64,000 bases of DNA. Origin: Helianthus annuus (Eukaryota; Streptophyta; Magnoliopsida; Asterales; Asteraceae). Under the pieces are notes generated by a model. The model was not told where the DNA came from. It was given only the letters and a program-made list of their open reading frames with translations, and made no database searches. Where the stretch lies: contig NC_035434.2 of NCBI RefSeq assembly GCF_002127325.2, forward strand, positions 75,839,262 through 75,903,261, given 5' to 3'. A program made the position numbers and the translations under genes. This document shows positions 30,723 to 42,005 of the stretch, one piece after another (position 1 is the stretch's first letter; each line of letters starts with the position of its first letter).

Positions 30723-30776
30723 TTCTTACAACACTTAGAGGGAATTGTTAGGAAACTTTTTGTAAGTGTTGAAGAA
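30723..30776 (+). other. polypurine tract (30738-30745) inside an inverted repeat at the 3' LTR boundary
   Basis: GAGGGAAT precedes the LTR start TGTTAGGAAAC at 30746. The arms TTCTTACAACACTTA (30723-30737) and TAAGTGTTGAAGAA (30763-30776) pair with one bulge, so the PPT and the first bases of U3 sit in the loop. Confidence 0.75.
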
Positions 30777-30945
30777 AAATACGATCACTTTGATCATATC
30801 TTGAAGATGACAAATCAACAGGTCATATAGAAAGAAGATACAAGACAACAGGATAAGCAGAAAGATAAACATCATCTTCAATAAGGATCAGAAAGAGATC
30901 ACAGGTAAGGAAGGACAATCAGAAAAGACCAATCTGATAAGTCTG
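30746..30945 (+). repeat. copia 3' LTR, first part (interrupted)
   Basis: It starts TGTTAGGAAACTTTTTG after the PPT. It is interrupted at 30946 by another element and continues at 45375 or 45380. The last five bases, GTCTG (30941-30945), nearly match ATCTG at 45375-45379, consistent with a target-site duplication carrying one change. Confidence 0.8.
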
Positions 30946-32665
30946 TGATGTGTGTAAAATGCAACATATAAATTATATCAAATGAGGCATAAAACTAACC
31001 CTTTTTTAGTACTAATGTTGGAAAAAGTGTGCTTTTGTCTTCCTTTTGTATTTTCAGGACCAAAATAAGCTTAAATGAACAGAAGGAACAAATATGCAGC
31101 AAAAACTAACATAAATACAAAGAAAAGGGATAAACGTGGCATGCCCGACCCCTCGACAACATCTTCCCAAGCAAAAACAAGAAACATAAGACTGACCATG
31201 GCCCCATGCCCAGCGAACACGGGGGCGTGGTCAGGTGCCTGCAGAAAATGACAAAGTTGTAGAAGCCTCTACTCCCAGCACAGGGGCGTGGTCAACGCTA
31301 AGATTCACAGAATCTTGCAAATCTTGATAGTACAGATACGCTTCTGCACACGGGACCGTGCCCAGCGAACACGGGGGCATGTGGAGCCTAATGCAGACAA
31401 TTGCAATTAATGAAGAAAGAGAATGATGATGGCCACAGGGTTGTATCCGGGCTTCTGTACAGGCTATAAATAGGGGTGCTTGGCTCACTTCAAAGGCATC
31501 CCTTGGCAAACCACCTCTCTCCCACTTCACCAACACTCAACCACCACTACAACACCCACATCCACCACCATCATCCATCATCCACCTTAGAGTGTGTGTA
31601 GTAGCCTCGGGATCTAAGATTGATAGTAAGAGTTCTTGTCAATCAAAGGCCATGTTTGGCTAAGTCTCTTACATCACTTGGTGAAGACAAGCATTTAATA
31701 TAATACTTTTGATTTTTAATCTTTTCGCACTTTTTATTTGGTTTTGTATTAATGACTTTAATAAGTATTTTCTTATGTTGAAGGTGAAACTTCTTTATCA
31801 TTTTTTTGTGGTGTCTTGGCATTAGTTTACTGTCTATATAAAGTAAAAGATTTTCACCATTCATATCTCTACGGTCTATATAGAGATATGTTGGCTACCT
31901 GGTCAGGGGTTAAGGGAATGGTTTAGTAAGGTTCTTGCCATGTTCAGTGTATAGATCCTGTAAGGACCTAGGTCAAGCTTACTAGGACCCCCTTCAATAT
32001 CCACTGGTCTTGGATGGCGGGGGTGCAAATGGCTTGATCCCCGCATATGTAAACTACTAGTAATACATTAACTCGGCTACTTGGGATTGTATCCCTGCTG
32101 ACTCAAACCACTTAGCCGAGGGTAACGTCGCCTTCAAAAGAGGGGCCTACCACTTTACGCATTAATAACTTAATTAATTATCTTTCAATATTCTGACCCT
32201 TGTGGATTATATCCTTGTTGACTCAAACCACTGGGTTGAGGGTAACGTCACCTTCAAAAGAGGGGCCTACTGCTATAACTAAGATAATCTCTTAAAAAGT
32301 GCAAAAGTGCGAAAATCATCAAAGGTTACATTAAAGGCGAGTCGGATCCAAGTGATTCATCTTGTCTATCTGTTTTTATTTTATTTTTATTTTTCAGCAT
32401 TTTTAGTTTTATTTTTCATGTTTAAAACCTTTTCTAAAAATTTTGATTTGATTAGATGTTGAGGATAAACCGGTACTAAAAGCTTTTGTGTCCTTGGACG
32501 ACCTCGGTATCTTACCAACGCTATACTACGCTTACGATGGGTGCACTTGCCCATGTGTGTTTTTAGTGTTAGTAGAATATCGTGTTTTATAAATTTAAAA
32601 CTTGACTAATGTGTTTAAAAGGGCTTAAAATATCAATAAAAATATATAACACCCAACACATACCA
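30946..32665 (+). repeat. 5' LTR of the non-autonomous element
   Basis: It starts TGATGTGTGTAAAATGC; the exact end near CCAACACATACCA is set by the PBS that follows. A TATA box TATAAATA lies at 31464-31471. GC-rich near-palindromes occur at 31200-31235, 31270 and 31350-31385. Two copies of a CTCAAACCACT...GAGGGTAACGTC block lie near 32100 and 32220. Confidence 0.9.
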
Positions 32666-32671
32666 AGTTTT

Positions 32672-32689
32672 TGGCGCCGTTGCCGGGGA
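32672..32689 (+). other. primer-binding site, tRNA-Asp type
   Basis: TGGCGCCGTTGCCGGGGA follows the LTR end by about six bases. It is the usual PBS of Athila-group Ty3 elements, complementary to the 3' end of tRNA-Asp. Confidence 0.85.
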
Positions 32690-32973
32690 CACAAGGAGTT
32701 TAAGAAAGTTAGGAATCAACGACCTAATCGTTTTTCTTATTTTTCTGGTTTTTTTAGGATTTTTCTAGATTTTTCAGCTTCTGCAGAGCTCCGCACGGGG
32801 CCGTGCCCGGTGAACACGCCCCCATGCCCAATCTTTGGTACTGGCAAGCCTGTTTTAAGTCAGACAGTAGCTGAACACGGGGCCGTGCCTACTGAACACG
32901 CCCCCGTGCCCAAGCTTCAGATACTAAAAACAAAACCGTAAGATCCTGACGGTTGGTAATCTCTGACATAAAC

Positions 32974-33726
32974 ATGAGTGATACTGATCATTTTTACTTT
33001 CGCTCCTCTTATGGTGTGCGGTGTCGAATATGTGGCGGATCTCATGAAGATTTAAAATGTTATTTTTTAAATTACGCTCCCCACTATATAGACCCATCGT
33101 TTTCCTGTAACCTTAAGATGGGCGAAAGTAAAAAGAATCCCTATCTCTCCCTCGAATGCTCTCAATCATCTCTTCTAGATGATATGATTCCCGAAGAATT
33201 ATTTCAAATGGAAGAAGTAATTCTCCAATTGATAAGAGAACTTTAGGTGCAAATAACTAATTCATCTCAAGACGACGATCAAGGAGAATTATTGAGATTG
33301 CATTAGGATTATAACAACATTGTTGCTCCCGAAATCACCTCTAACTCTTGTGAGGACTTGAGTGATAGTCATCCCTGTGTCGATTGTGCCGTGAAGGACT
33401 CCCCATCGGTCTCCGCTGATGCTTACATAGACCTGAGCGATTCGACATATACCTTCTTTAACGAGAGCCCAGATAAGGAAAATAAAGGTTGGTCTCGCCC
33501 ACCGGTATTTAGCTTAGGATTCACCCTTTCCGATAACCTCTTGTGTTCTTGTCTAAAACTAAGGCAACTTAGGTATCTCAGGCACTTCGGTGTTGTTCTG
33601 TCCAGTAAGGAACCACCCGATCCGGATAAATTCCTTAAATTAAGACAATACTTCATAAAAACCTCTAGCCACGGGGTCGTGTCCAGTTCAGCACGCCCCC
33701 GTGCCCACCTAAAGATTTGTGTCTGA
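32974..33726 (+). pseudogene. short ORF with CCHC-like finger in the non-autonomous element
   Basis: From MSDTDHFYFRSSYGVRC, one frame runs to 33726 with two TAG stops (33244-33246 and near 33304). A CRICGGSHEDLKC segment (CX2CX3HX4C) near the N-terminus resembles a degenerate zinc knuckle. The centre is acidic and the end is a Leu/Arg-rich stretch. The C-terminus runs through one of the GC-rich near-palindromes. I do not recognise a family; it may be a relic gag-like or accessory protein. Both stops are one C-to-T step from CAG. Confidence 0.45.
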
Positions 33727-34318
33727 TTTTATGTCAGAATACGGAAAAAAAGTGTCAGATTCTTGTCTGACCACGGGGCCATGGTCAGCGTGCTGTCGTT
33801 TTCTATAAATGTAGCAAGATTCCTGCACTCTTGGACCCATTCCAAAGAAAAGGATCTGGTGGGATCTTCGCATATACCCTATACGGTATATTCTAAAGAA
33901 GGTTCTCAACAACCATCATGTCTTTACTACTTTTGTCTATTGCCTTCTTCTTCATTTACTCCTCAAAAACCTCCATTAAAACTTGAAATCTCCATATTTT
34001 CAAGCTTTATTATGATATTTGTTAGGATTATTATTCAAGGAATCTTATCAAAAATAAGTTTTACAACATTGTTTTAAGTTATTTCTACTTAAAAATGCTT
34101 CAAAAGTCAGAAAAATAATTTAAAGCTCCAAGATTCATAGTTTTAAAAATCTGCATAATGGTGGCCATGGGGCCGTGCTCAGTAAGCACCAGGCCGTGGC
34201 CAGAGTACTGTTTCATTGATTTGAAATTTTTTCGGCTTGTTTTCTTAGAATATCAAGCAGGAATAGCGGAACATCCTCAGCCCACTCAAGGAACAACCGA
34301 CGAGGAAGAAGATCATCA

Positions 34319-34699
34319 GTGGAAGACTCTCTAGTCAACTACGTGTATGCCTTGAGAGAAGCCATCGATGAAATGACAGGAGTAGAGGAAGCCTTGGTTA
34401 ACCGTATAAATCACTTGACTGTGGGATTAGAGGGGTGCCTTCGAGAAGTCAACCTTTTGCACCAAAGGTTGAATATTCTTACTTCTCCTCCTATGGTGCC
34501 AATCATCGCACAAAGGGAGTGGAATGTTGTACCGGAAGTCATTATTCCGGCCGAGAGATATGTCGTACCCCCGGAACCCCCTCTAGACATATTACACGGA
34601 GTCCCGGTTGCCGTCGCACCTCCTCCACAAGACATTGTGGAGAATGAGCCCGCCTTCTTCTTCCCTAGGGAGATAGAGGAATGGCTCAACGACATTTAA
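34319..34699 (+). CDS. hypothetical coiled-coil/proline-rich protein
   Basis: A 126-residue frame starting MEDSLVNYVYALREAIDEM. The first 55 residues have heptad-like hydrophobics (a likely short coiled coil), followed by a Pro/Val-rich stretch and an acidic end (FFFPREIEEWLNDI). It lies between PBS and PPT of the non-autonomous element. No family is recognised. It may be an expressed accessory protein or simply an open frame. Confidence 0.4.
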   Translation: MEDSLVNYVYALREAIDEMTGVEEALVNRINHLTVGLEGCLREVNLLHQRLNILTSPPMVPIIAQREWNVVPEVIIPAERYVVPPEPPLDILHGVPVAVAPPPQDIVENEPAFFFPREIEEWLNDI

Positions 34700-35373
34700 A
34701 GAGACATCCCTCGGTTCCGAGTTCTACAAAGTACCGAAAAGTTATTTCCGGGTTTTTGACATTGCTACAATAAGGGTAGAACTCCTTGAAATGATTTCCT
34801 GCGTCACTTGACCTAACTATCCAAGGAACTTTTAGTTTTTCGTTTTTTACTTTATTTTCATTTTCTAGGATCCTTTGTAATTGTTACTCTTAATGAATGA
34901 TGGTTTCAAATATTAAATGGTGTTTGGATGATGTTGTAATGGTTAAAACACACTCGAAATGGTAGAGGTTACCAAGGGAAAGAATAACCCACAACCCATG
35001 CACAAAAACAGAGCCTCCCGACAATTTTTCTTCAGTACAGCAAGTTCAGCACGGGGCCATGCTCAGCCCAACACGCCCCTGTGCCCAAGGTTCTGCAGAA
35101 AACGCCCAGTTCAGGTAACTGGACACAGGGCCGTGTTCACTGAACACGCCCCCGTGCCCAGCCTTCTGTAAATTATGATACTGGCGATCTGAGCACGGGG
35201 CCGTGCCCGGACCAACACGAGCCCGTGCCCAAACGCCCAGTAACATAAAATTTTGTTTTTAAGCACCTTTTTACACATTTAATCAACCTAAAAACTTATT
35301 TTTGAGGCACATTGAGGACAATGAGTAATTTCAGTGTGGGGGGGATGCTAAACCTTGAATTTTGCAAGTCCTA

Positions 35374-35829
35374 TGTTGGTGCATACATCTGTCGACTTCG
35401 TCTTGTATCGAGTCTTAGACTAGATTGTATAGATCAGGGCACATTGTACGAGAAATTAGAATGTGTAGGGTGCTTAAGAGGCTGATTCCGCTCCAAACAT
35501 CACATATAGGTGATTCGGCCCGAAATCACATGTAGGTGATTTCGCCCGGAATTACAAGTTGCTAATTGCGCTCCAAATGTCTGATGTCATTACGAGCGGA
35601 ATCAGGACCCTATATATAGGCCCTCAGGAGTGAAATCAGTAACGATGTTCATGTTTTCCATGCCGAAGTGCTGCCGGTGTGAGGTTTGATTGTAAACAAC
35701 ATCAGATCAATTCAATTAGTGATTTAAGTGAAGTTTTAGCTGTTTCTACCTTTGTTTCTTGTTTTCAGCACCTGAAACAGAGTAAAACTCCTCTGAACGA
35801 CTCATTTGGGTCAATCGCACGATCCTACA
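35374..35829 (+). repeat. 5' LTR of gag-only copia element
   Basis: TGTTGGTGCATACATC to GATCCTACA, with a TATA box TATATATA at 35611-35618. It contains four copies of a GATTCCGCTCC-like motif at 35484, 35512, 35538 and 35573. The TATA is changed to TATGTA in the 3' LTR. Confidence 0.93.
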
Positions 35830-35831
35830 AT

Positions 35832-35843
35832 TGGTATCAGAGC
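35832..35843 (+). other. primer-binding site, tRNA-iMet type
   Basis: TGGTATCAGAGC starts two bases after the LTR end CCTACA. Confidence 0.95.
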
Positions 35844-36041
35844 TCAGGAGGAGGAGTTCTGCAGAGATTAGCTGGATTTCATCGAAATTTCTTTCTTCTA
35901 CACCTTCTTTCTTCAACAGAAAATTTAACGGTTAAAATCGGATAAAATTTTCACAAACTGTTTAAAATTGGACATAGATAAACCCTTGAAAGTTTCACGT
36001 TAAAAATCGGACTAAAAATGGACAAAATTTACTCCCGAACT

Positions 36042-36258
36042 GATTCCGCTCGAATGGAACATTTCTGATTTCGCTCGAAATACGGGACTGATTTCGCTCC
36101 AGGAGACTATTTTTGTGATTTCGCTCCAAACCATTGTGGTGATTCCGCTCCAGAGTAACAAACATCTGATTTCGCTCCAAGTGTACAACTTAGTGATTTC
36201 GCTCATAAGGGTTGTTTGCTATTTCGCTCCAAAGGTGTATTTGGGTTAATTCCGCTCG
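36042..36258 (+). repeat. phased ~26-bp array of GATTTCGCTCCA motif, nine copies, in the gag leader
   Basis: Motif starts at 36042, 36067, 36090, 36117, 36141, 36168, 36195, 36220 and 36248; steps are 25, 23, 27, 24, 27, 27, 25 and 28. The motif GATT(T/C)CGCTC(C/G)A is kept and the spacers are not. The same motif occurs in the LTRs. The array ends about 35 bp before the gag ATG at 36294. Confidence 0.92.
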
Positions 36259-36293
36259 AAAGTTACTGCTTTTGAAAAATGTGATACGTAATC

Positions 36294-39200
36294 ATGAGTG
36301 AAGAGTTCAATAACGCGTTCGCTTCATCCCCAACTACTCTGGCTTCCATTGCTCAGAACATGAACTTGGAAAATGAGACCGGAACGTTACAAAAGCCCCC
36401 GAAATTGATGAGTATCGAAGAGTACTACGGGTGGAAAGACAGATTCGAAAATTGGGTTCAGGCAAACCATCTTAGGTCATGGGAGTGTATACTGAAGAAA
36501 TATGTGTTGCCACGTACTGAGTTGCAAGTTGTGAAAACAATTTCTGAGTTCAATGACAAAGAGCGTGATATGTACAAAGCTGAAAAGATGATGATCAGTC
36601 TGCTTCAGCAAGCCATCAAAGAAGATATCTTCATATTACTTCAGCACGACAAAACATCAAAATCGATTTGGGATGCACTTAAAGTAATGTTTGAGGGTAG
36701 TGAGAACATGATTAAGAGCAAGAAGGCGTTGCTCAAGAAAGAATTTGATCTGTTCAGTAGTTTACCGGGAGAAGATACGAAGAAGCTGATTGAACGATAC
36801 TGCCACTTGGTGCGATCCATGTCAATGCTAAGTGTAACAAAAGAGCCGGAAGAGTGGGTAGACAAGTTAGTTGATGCGTTACCGCAGAAAGAATGTGGAA
36901 CTTATTTGATGATACTGAAGAATACGGTTGTTTATGATGGGTTAACAATTTCTCAGTTTATTGAAAAGATTGAAAGTCAGGATCTGGAACAGCAAAAGAT
37001 CGCAAGGATGAACAGTCCAAGTGGTCAACAGGATGTAAAGATGTACTACAAAGGTAGTGTTCCAGAAGCTGAAAGAAGCCCGAAAATAGAGACTGCATTT
37101 AGTGCTGGGGATTCAGTGGAAAAAGTTGATCAGACTTCAAACAAAAGCAGTGGATTCTCTTCATATCCGAGTGTTAATCCAAAGAGTTCATCAGAAAGTT
37201 TTCAGAATCAAAGCTCAAAAACGGGAAATGGTTGTGTGATCTAATGCAACATCGCTCTAAATCTTTCTGATGGTCAAAGTTTTTCGGAAGAAGTCGCGAA
37301 AGATCACATGGCATTACTTGGTTCCGTGCTTCTCTCGTATGAAGGTCTTGTTGCAGGACGGATCGGAAATCCTATGCTCACAAAGGAGGATTATGATCAG
37401 ATAGACGCCGAAGAGATGGAATTGATGGACATTAAATGGTGTCTAGCTAGTGTTCTTAGACGTGCTGAAAAGTTTAAGATGATTACTGGGAGAAATGATT
37501 TTCTTGATGCACATGTTTCTACTTTAGGTTTTGATAAATCCAAAGTTACTTGTTTTCGATGCAGGGAGAAAGGTCATTTCAAGAGGGAGTGCAAGAACAG
37601 GGAAGCTAGTGGAGCTCAGAATCCGTTTGGAAAAGACGATTACTACCGGAAAGCCATTTATCAGCAAGTGGGTCAGCAACAACTACAAGAACCGCAGGTG
37701 GCTCATGGTAGAAAAATTGAGGATTCTAAGAGAGCATGTTTGGTGGATTTTAACTGGAACGACTACATATCACCAGAAAGCAAAGTTTGTTTAGTCAATC
37801 AGATTGATGAAAGATTACCTGAAGGCTTCAGCTGGGATATGTTTGTTGATGAAAAAGGAGAGTTCAAAGCATTCATTGCTAAGATTGTTAGAGAACCAGA
37901 TATGTTTGCCACATGGATGAAGTCTATTGGTGAGAACAAAAGAAAATGAAGACTGAAAGTGTTGCTGAAAAGGATGAAACTGTTCAAAAAGAAGAAGTTT
38001 TAAGCGTTGATGAGAAAATTGCTGAAGCTGAGCAAAAGGGTGAAGCAGAAAAGGTGTCCGAAGTAGAGAAAGTTGTCGAAGTTGAGAAGATGATAGAAGT
38101 TGAAAAGATTGTTGAAGTCGTCAAGCCATGTTCAAAGTGTCTTGAACCATGTAAAGAATGTGCAGCCAAAAACGAAAAACTGGTTGAGTATGAAAAGAAG
38201 AAAGAGCAATTACTGTTCAATCTCAATTATGTGAAAGAATCTTATGATGTCTTGAACAGAACAGTGACTGGTCTTCAAAAGGCAAACTCAGAAAGAGAGA
38301 ACGCTTTGACAATGATGAATGCTGTGATGATGTCGAAGCAGAAAGCTATCAACTTCTACATCGAAGAAAGTGCTAAGTGGAAGCAAGAGTTGGAAACTGA
38401 GAAGATTGAGAATGAGAGAATCAGGCGTTTACTACAAAGTTATTCTAGTTCTGATTATCTTATTGATAGAATTTATCCAACTGTTGCAGGTATGGAAGAT
38501 TTTCAAGATGACAAGCCGAAGAAGAAAGATAGTGGTAAGAAATCGACTGTTAGCTATAAAAAGTGTCTGCCTCCGATCTGGGAAGGGTATTCTCCTAGAA
38601 AACCAAACGAGGAGCAACTTGAAAAAGCAGTCAATATAAAGTTAAAAACCGATACAACTGATGAATTACCAGAAAATATTGATGTCACTTTCACATCGTC
38701 TGACACTGATCATGAGTCTGAGTTAATCAAAAAGATGGTCGATCAGGTGTTGGATACTGATGAGAAGTCTGAGTCAAAATCTGAGTCTGGAGGTTCAAGT
38801 TCGTCAGTCAATGGTCCAAAATCGTCGGTTAAACGGTCTTATAGTAAACAATTTTTGTTATCAAAAGCGAATTTGGATGATGAAACATCTGAAGTAGCAT
38901 ACACTTTAAATGATTCTGACAAATTATACTCTGACAGGGAGTTTCTAATAAGAAGTGTTCGTTTTGACATGATCAAAAAGGTTTTCAAAATGATAGAAAT
39001 TAATATTTCTGAAATAAAAGATAATCTTACTTGAAAACCTAAAAAATACACTTCAAGAGTTCAACAACGTTTAAATAAGAAAAAGGGTTACAATTCTGGT
39101 TCTGGTTTACAAAAGAAACCAAACCATAATCGTAGCTACAAAAATAAAGGTTTAGGTTTTATTCCACCAGAAAACTATAAAAATGAAAAAAATTCTAAAA

Positions 39201-39916
39201 CTAAAACAGAATTTGTTTCAGGTGGAAGTGCAGAAGATGAACAGAAGAAACCGTTCTGGAGACAATCAAACCAGAAGTTTCTTGCTGAGAAGAAAAGGAA
39301 TGGAACTGGAGTTTTTCATCCAAATGAAACTCGAACCTGTTTCAAATGCAATGAAGTTGGTCATATGGCATGGAATTGTCCGAAAAATACTAAGGGAAAA
39401 CAGGGAGTTTCTGAAAAGCTAAAAGAAAAAGTAGTTGAAAAAAATGAAAAACCAACTGAACAAGTCAAAATTTTTGAAAATTCCATTCATGAAGTTGGTG
39501 AGTGTTCAAAGAAAAATGTTTACAAAAAGAAATCCAAAGACAACCAAGTGTGGGTGGTTAAAAAAGTTGATGAGAAAGTCGGCGATGAATCTGGTTCCAC
39601 AAAGCCAGAAGAGCCACAGGTTGAAACAAAAGATTCAGTGAATGATGATGAATTTCCATCACTGAAATTTGAAGAGATTAAACAAAAAATTGGTATGGTT
39701 GAGATCTCGGATCAGTTTTACTCCGAGAAGAATGAATTTGATGTCGAGAAAGTTTTTAATGGAAACCTTAAGAAAATTTTTGGGAAAATTCTTAATGGGA
39801 AAGCTAAAGGGGTTAGAGATTTCTATGCAACTAAAAAGGCAACATATAACCCTACTGAGCAAGAATTGAAAACCCTCAAGTCTGAAAAGACTTGGGTGGA
39901 AATTCTTTTCCCTTGA
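36294..39916 (+). pseudogene. Ty1/copia gag with two zinc knuckles and coiled coils, decayed
   Basis: The frame starts MSEEFNNAFASSP at 36294 and runs with one TAA (37242-37244) to 37949, then changes frame at an ATGA overlap (37946) and runs to 39916 with one TGA (39032-39034). The N-terminal part has the copia gag core (KPPKLMSIEEYYGWKDRFE, LISQ-type helices and FIEKIESQDLEQQ). The zinc knuckle CFRCREKGHFKREC lies near 37553; a Glu/Val/Lys-rich coiled coil and a CSKCLEPCKEC cluster follow near 38130; a second knuckle CFKCNEVGHMAWNC lies near 39340; the C-terminus is lysine-rich. Both stops are one C-to-T change from a Gln or Arg codon. At about 1200 codons it is long for gag, in keeping with Sirevirus-like proteins. 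Confidence 0.85.
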
Positions 39917-41994
39917 AATCTTAGGACTATGCCGGAGATCCCAAGTTTGTAATCGTGGATCAGGAATCGACATTATTCTAGTTTTTGAATAGTTTGTTTG
40001 GAAAAATTTGTTGAATTTGTTAAATGTTACAGGTGGAAGGACTACGCAGGAGCTTCCAGGTTGGTAAGTGTGAAGCAGGAATCGGCATCTTTGATTGATA
40101 AAATGTCGTGTGTAGATGTTTTATTCCTACATATGTACATGTGTTTGTGTTTGTACAAGTGGTAAGAGGTGAGATCTTACAAGTGATTAATTAAGGTCAT
40201 TAATTTGAAGTTGATGTAATCTTTATACATATGTTTGAAAGACAAGATGATGAACCATATCCCTGAATCTACTTATGGCTAATCTACAAGTGGTAAAAAC
40301 AAACTCATTTTCCGGAAAAATCATTTTGATTAAAATAAACTTAAGTGTTTTGAAATCTAAATGAGAAGATGGTTTGTTGAAAGGTGGAGCTCGGATTGTT
40401 TATGCCTAGTGGATGGCGGTAGTCAAGTTTCTGTATAGTTTTAATTGGGTAAAGAGCTTAGTTTTGTTTTCAATTTTCTTTAATGTGTTTGCATTTTAGG
40501 GGGAGTAGAAAAATTCTGAAAATCCAAAAACATTAGAAAATTTGAAAAATACAAAAACATGATAAAATCAAAAATGAGTTCTGATGTACAAAAGAGGAAA
40601 TGATAGTACATCAGTGGGGAACAACTTAAAAATGTGATAAACAATCTTACTACGGATATGTCAGTAGGTTTTTGCACATTTAGTAGATTGTGACGAGATA
40701 TAAACTTAAAAATTCAAACTTGCTTATCGTGGGGAACAACTTCTTGGATATATGGGTAACCCCCGAAATCTTGTTTGAAAGGTCCCTCTTTCTGAGATAC
40801 TAGGTCTTTATGCTCAGTGATATCTGGGGTATTATTCCGGGACTTCTGCTGAATGGAAGTTCTGACCTAGTCCCCGAATAATACTTTCTGCAAATGCTTG
40901 AAACAAAGCACCGCCCTCAGCAAGTTGATGAAACAATAAAATTGATAGTTACTGCTGTTGAAACAAAGATCCTCTAAAGGGGACACACCAAAAGTCGAAG
41001 CCGTCATCTCTCTGCGTATATGGAAGTATCGACCTGAGCTCTCACGGCCATCGCATCTAACCCCTTTACAGATATCATCTGTGGTATACTCACCTGTAAG
41101 ACTGAATATTGGGATCTGGATACGGGAGTATATTCAAGTAGTGGGACACACGGATAAATTCAAGTGCTTAAGACATTAATTTCGTATCTCGAAACAATTG
41201 AAATTTGTGTGAAAATTTAAGTGGACAAATATACTGACAATCTAGGTGAATTGTTTAGAACTTAAAATGAAATCAAGCTTAACGGAGTTGGTGATTTGTC
41301 TCAAAAACTGATATGATCCTCTTACACGAACTCACAAAAATTATTATCTGTAAATATTTTCTTTACTGCATTTCTTTACATTTCAAAATTCAAAAAGATT
41401 TTCGACATCTGGTATTGAAAAGCTAATTTTCAAAATTCCGAGTGCTAAACATGATGAGCAAAATTTGAGGGGGTGTGTGTACTTTGAAATTAAATGTTTT
41501 CAAAATATAATCTTTCAATTAGTTCATCAAAATTCTTTGTTTGATCTGAGGGAGAGTCAGTGTTGGTGTATGTCTCTATAGTCAAAACATGAGAAATTTA
41601 CTGTGAGGTAGAGTATGAAGGTTAAGTATGAGCTGGGTTTTCAATCCTGAGCAGAACTAGAGCCAAGTTTCGATCTTGGAAATTAAAAGCTGTGGGATAG
41701 TAAGCCAGTTTGATCGATTTGGAGAAGCTTATGAGAGTCAAGATATGATGCCTGAGGATACTGTGGATATAACATGTGCCAGGTTTCGATTCTGTGGACA
41801 AAGTTAAAGCCAGGCAACTATCATGAATCTATGAAAGCCAGACAATGATCCTGAAGCTGATGATGCTGAAGAACTAAAGGAATGCCAGCACATAGTTAAG
41901 GGGAGTCGGTTGATGTTGTTAGAAAGAGTAAAGCCCAGAGACTGATCAAGGCTGAAGTTTGAGAAGACTCGACACGTAAGACTCGTCAACATCT
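39917..41994 (+). other. non-coding tail of the gag-only copia element
   Basis: No pol motif in any frame that I could see. It has several PPT-like words (TAGGGGGAGTAG near 40499, GAGGGGGTGTGT near 41468, GAGGGAGAGTCAG near 41560). The last is followed by TGTTGGTGTATGTC, which imitates the LTR start TGTTGGTGCATACATC 440 bp upstream of the real one. Confidence 0.75.
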
Positions 41995-42005
41995 GAGGGG
42001 GAGTC
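41995..42005 (+). other. polypurine tract GAGGGGGAGTC
   Basis: It directly precedes the 3' LTR start TGTTGGTGC at 42006. Confidence 0.9.

Larger units (their letters stand above)
32790..35240 (+). repeat. dispersed GC-rich near-palindromes CACGGGGCCGTGCCC ... ACACGCCCCCGTGCCC
   Basis: Paired words occur near 32795-32835, 32876-32915, 33671-33706, 33772-33795, 34166-34203, 35045-35086, 35122-35161 and 35195-35234. Each pair is CACGGGGCCGTG-like, then about 10 bases, then ACACGCCCCCGTG-like. Copies also lie in both LTRs (31200-31385, 43910-44095) and in the LTR at 59643-61196. Confidence 0.85.

Noticed and set aside
33358..33726. Independent gene at 33358
   Set aside because: Same frame as 32974-33246, separated only by two TAG stops; treated as one decayed ORF.
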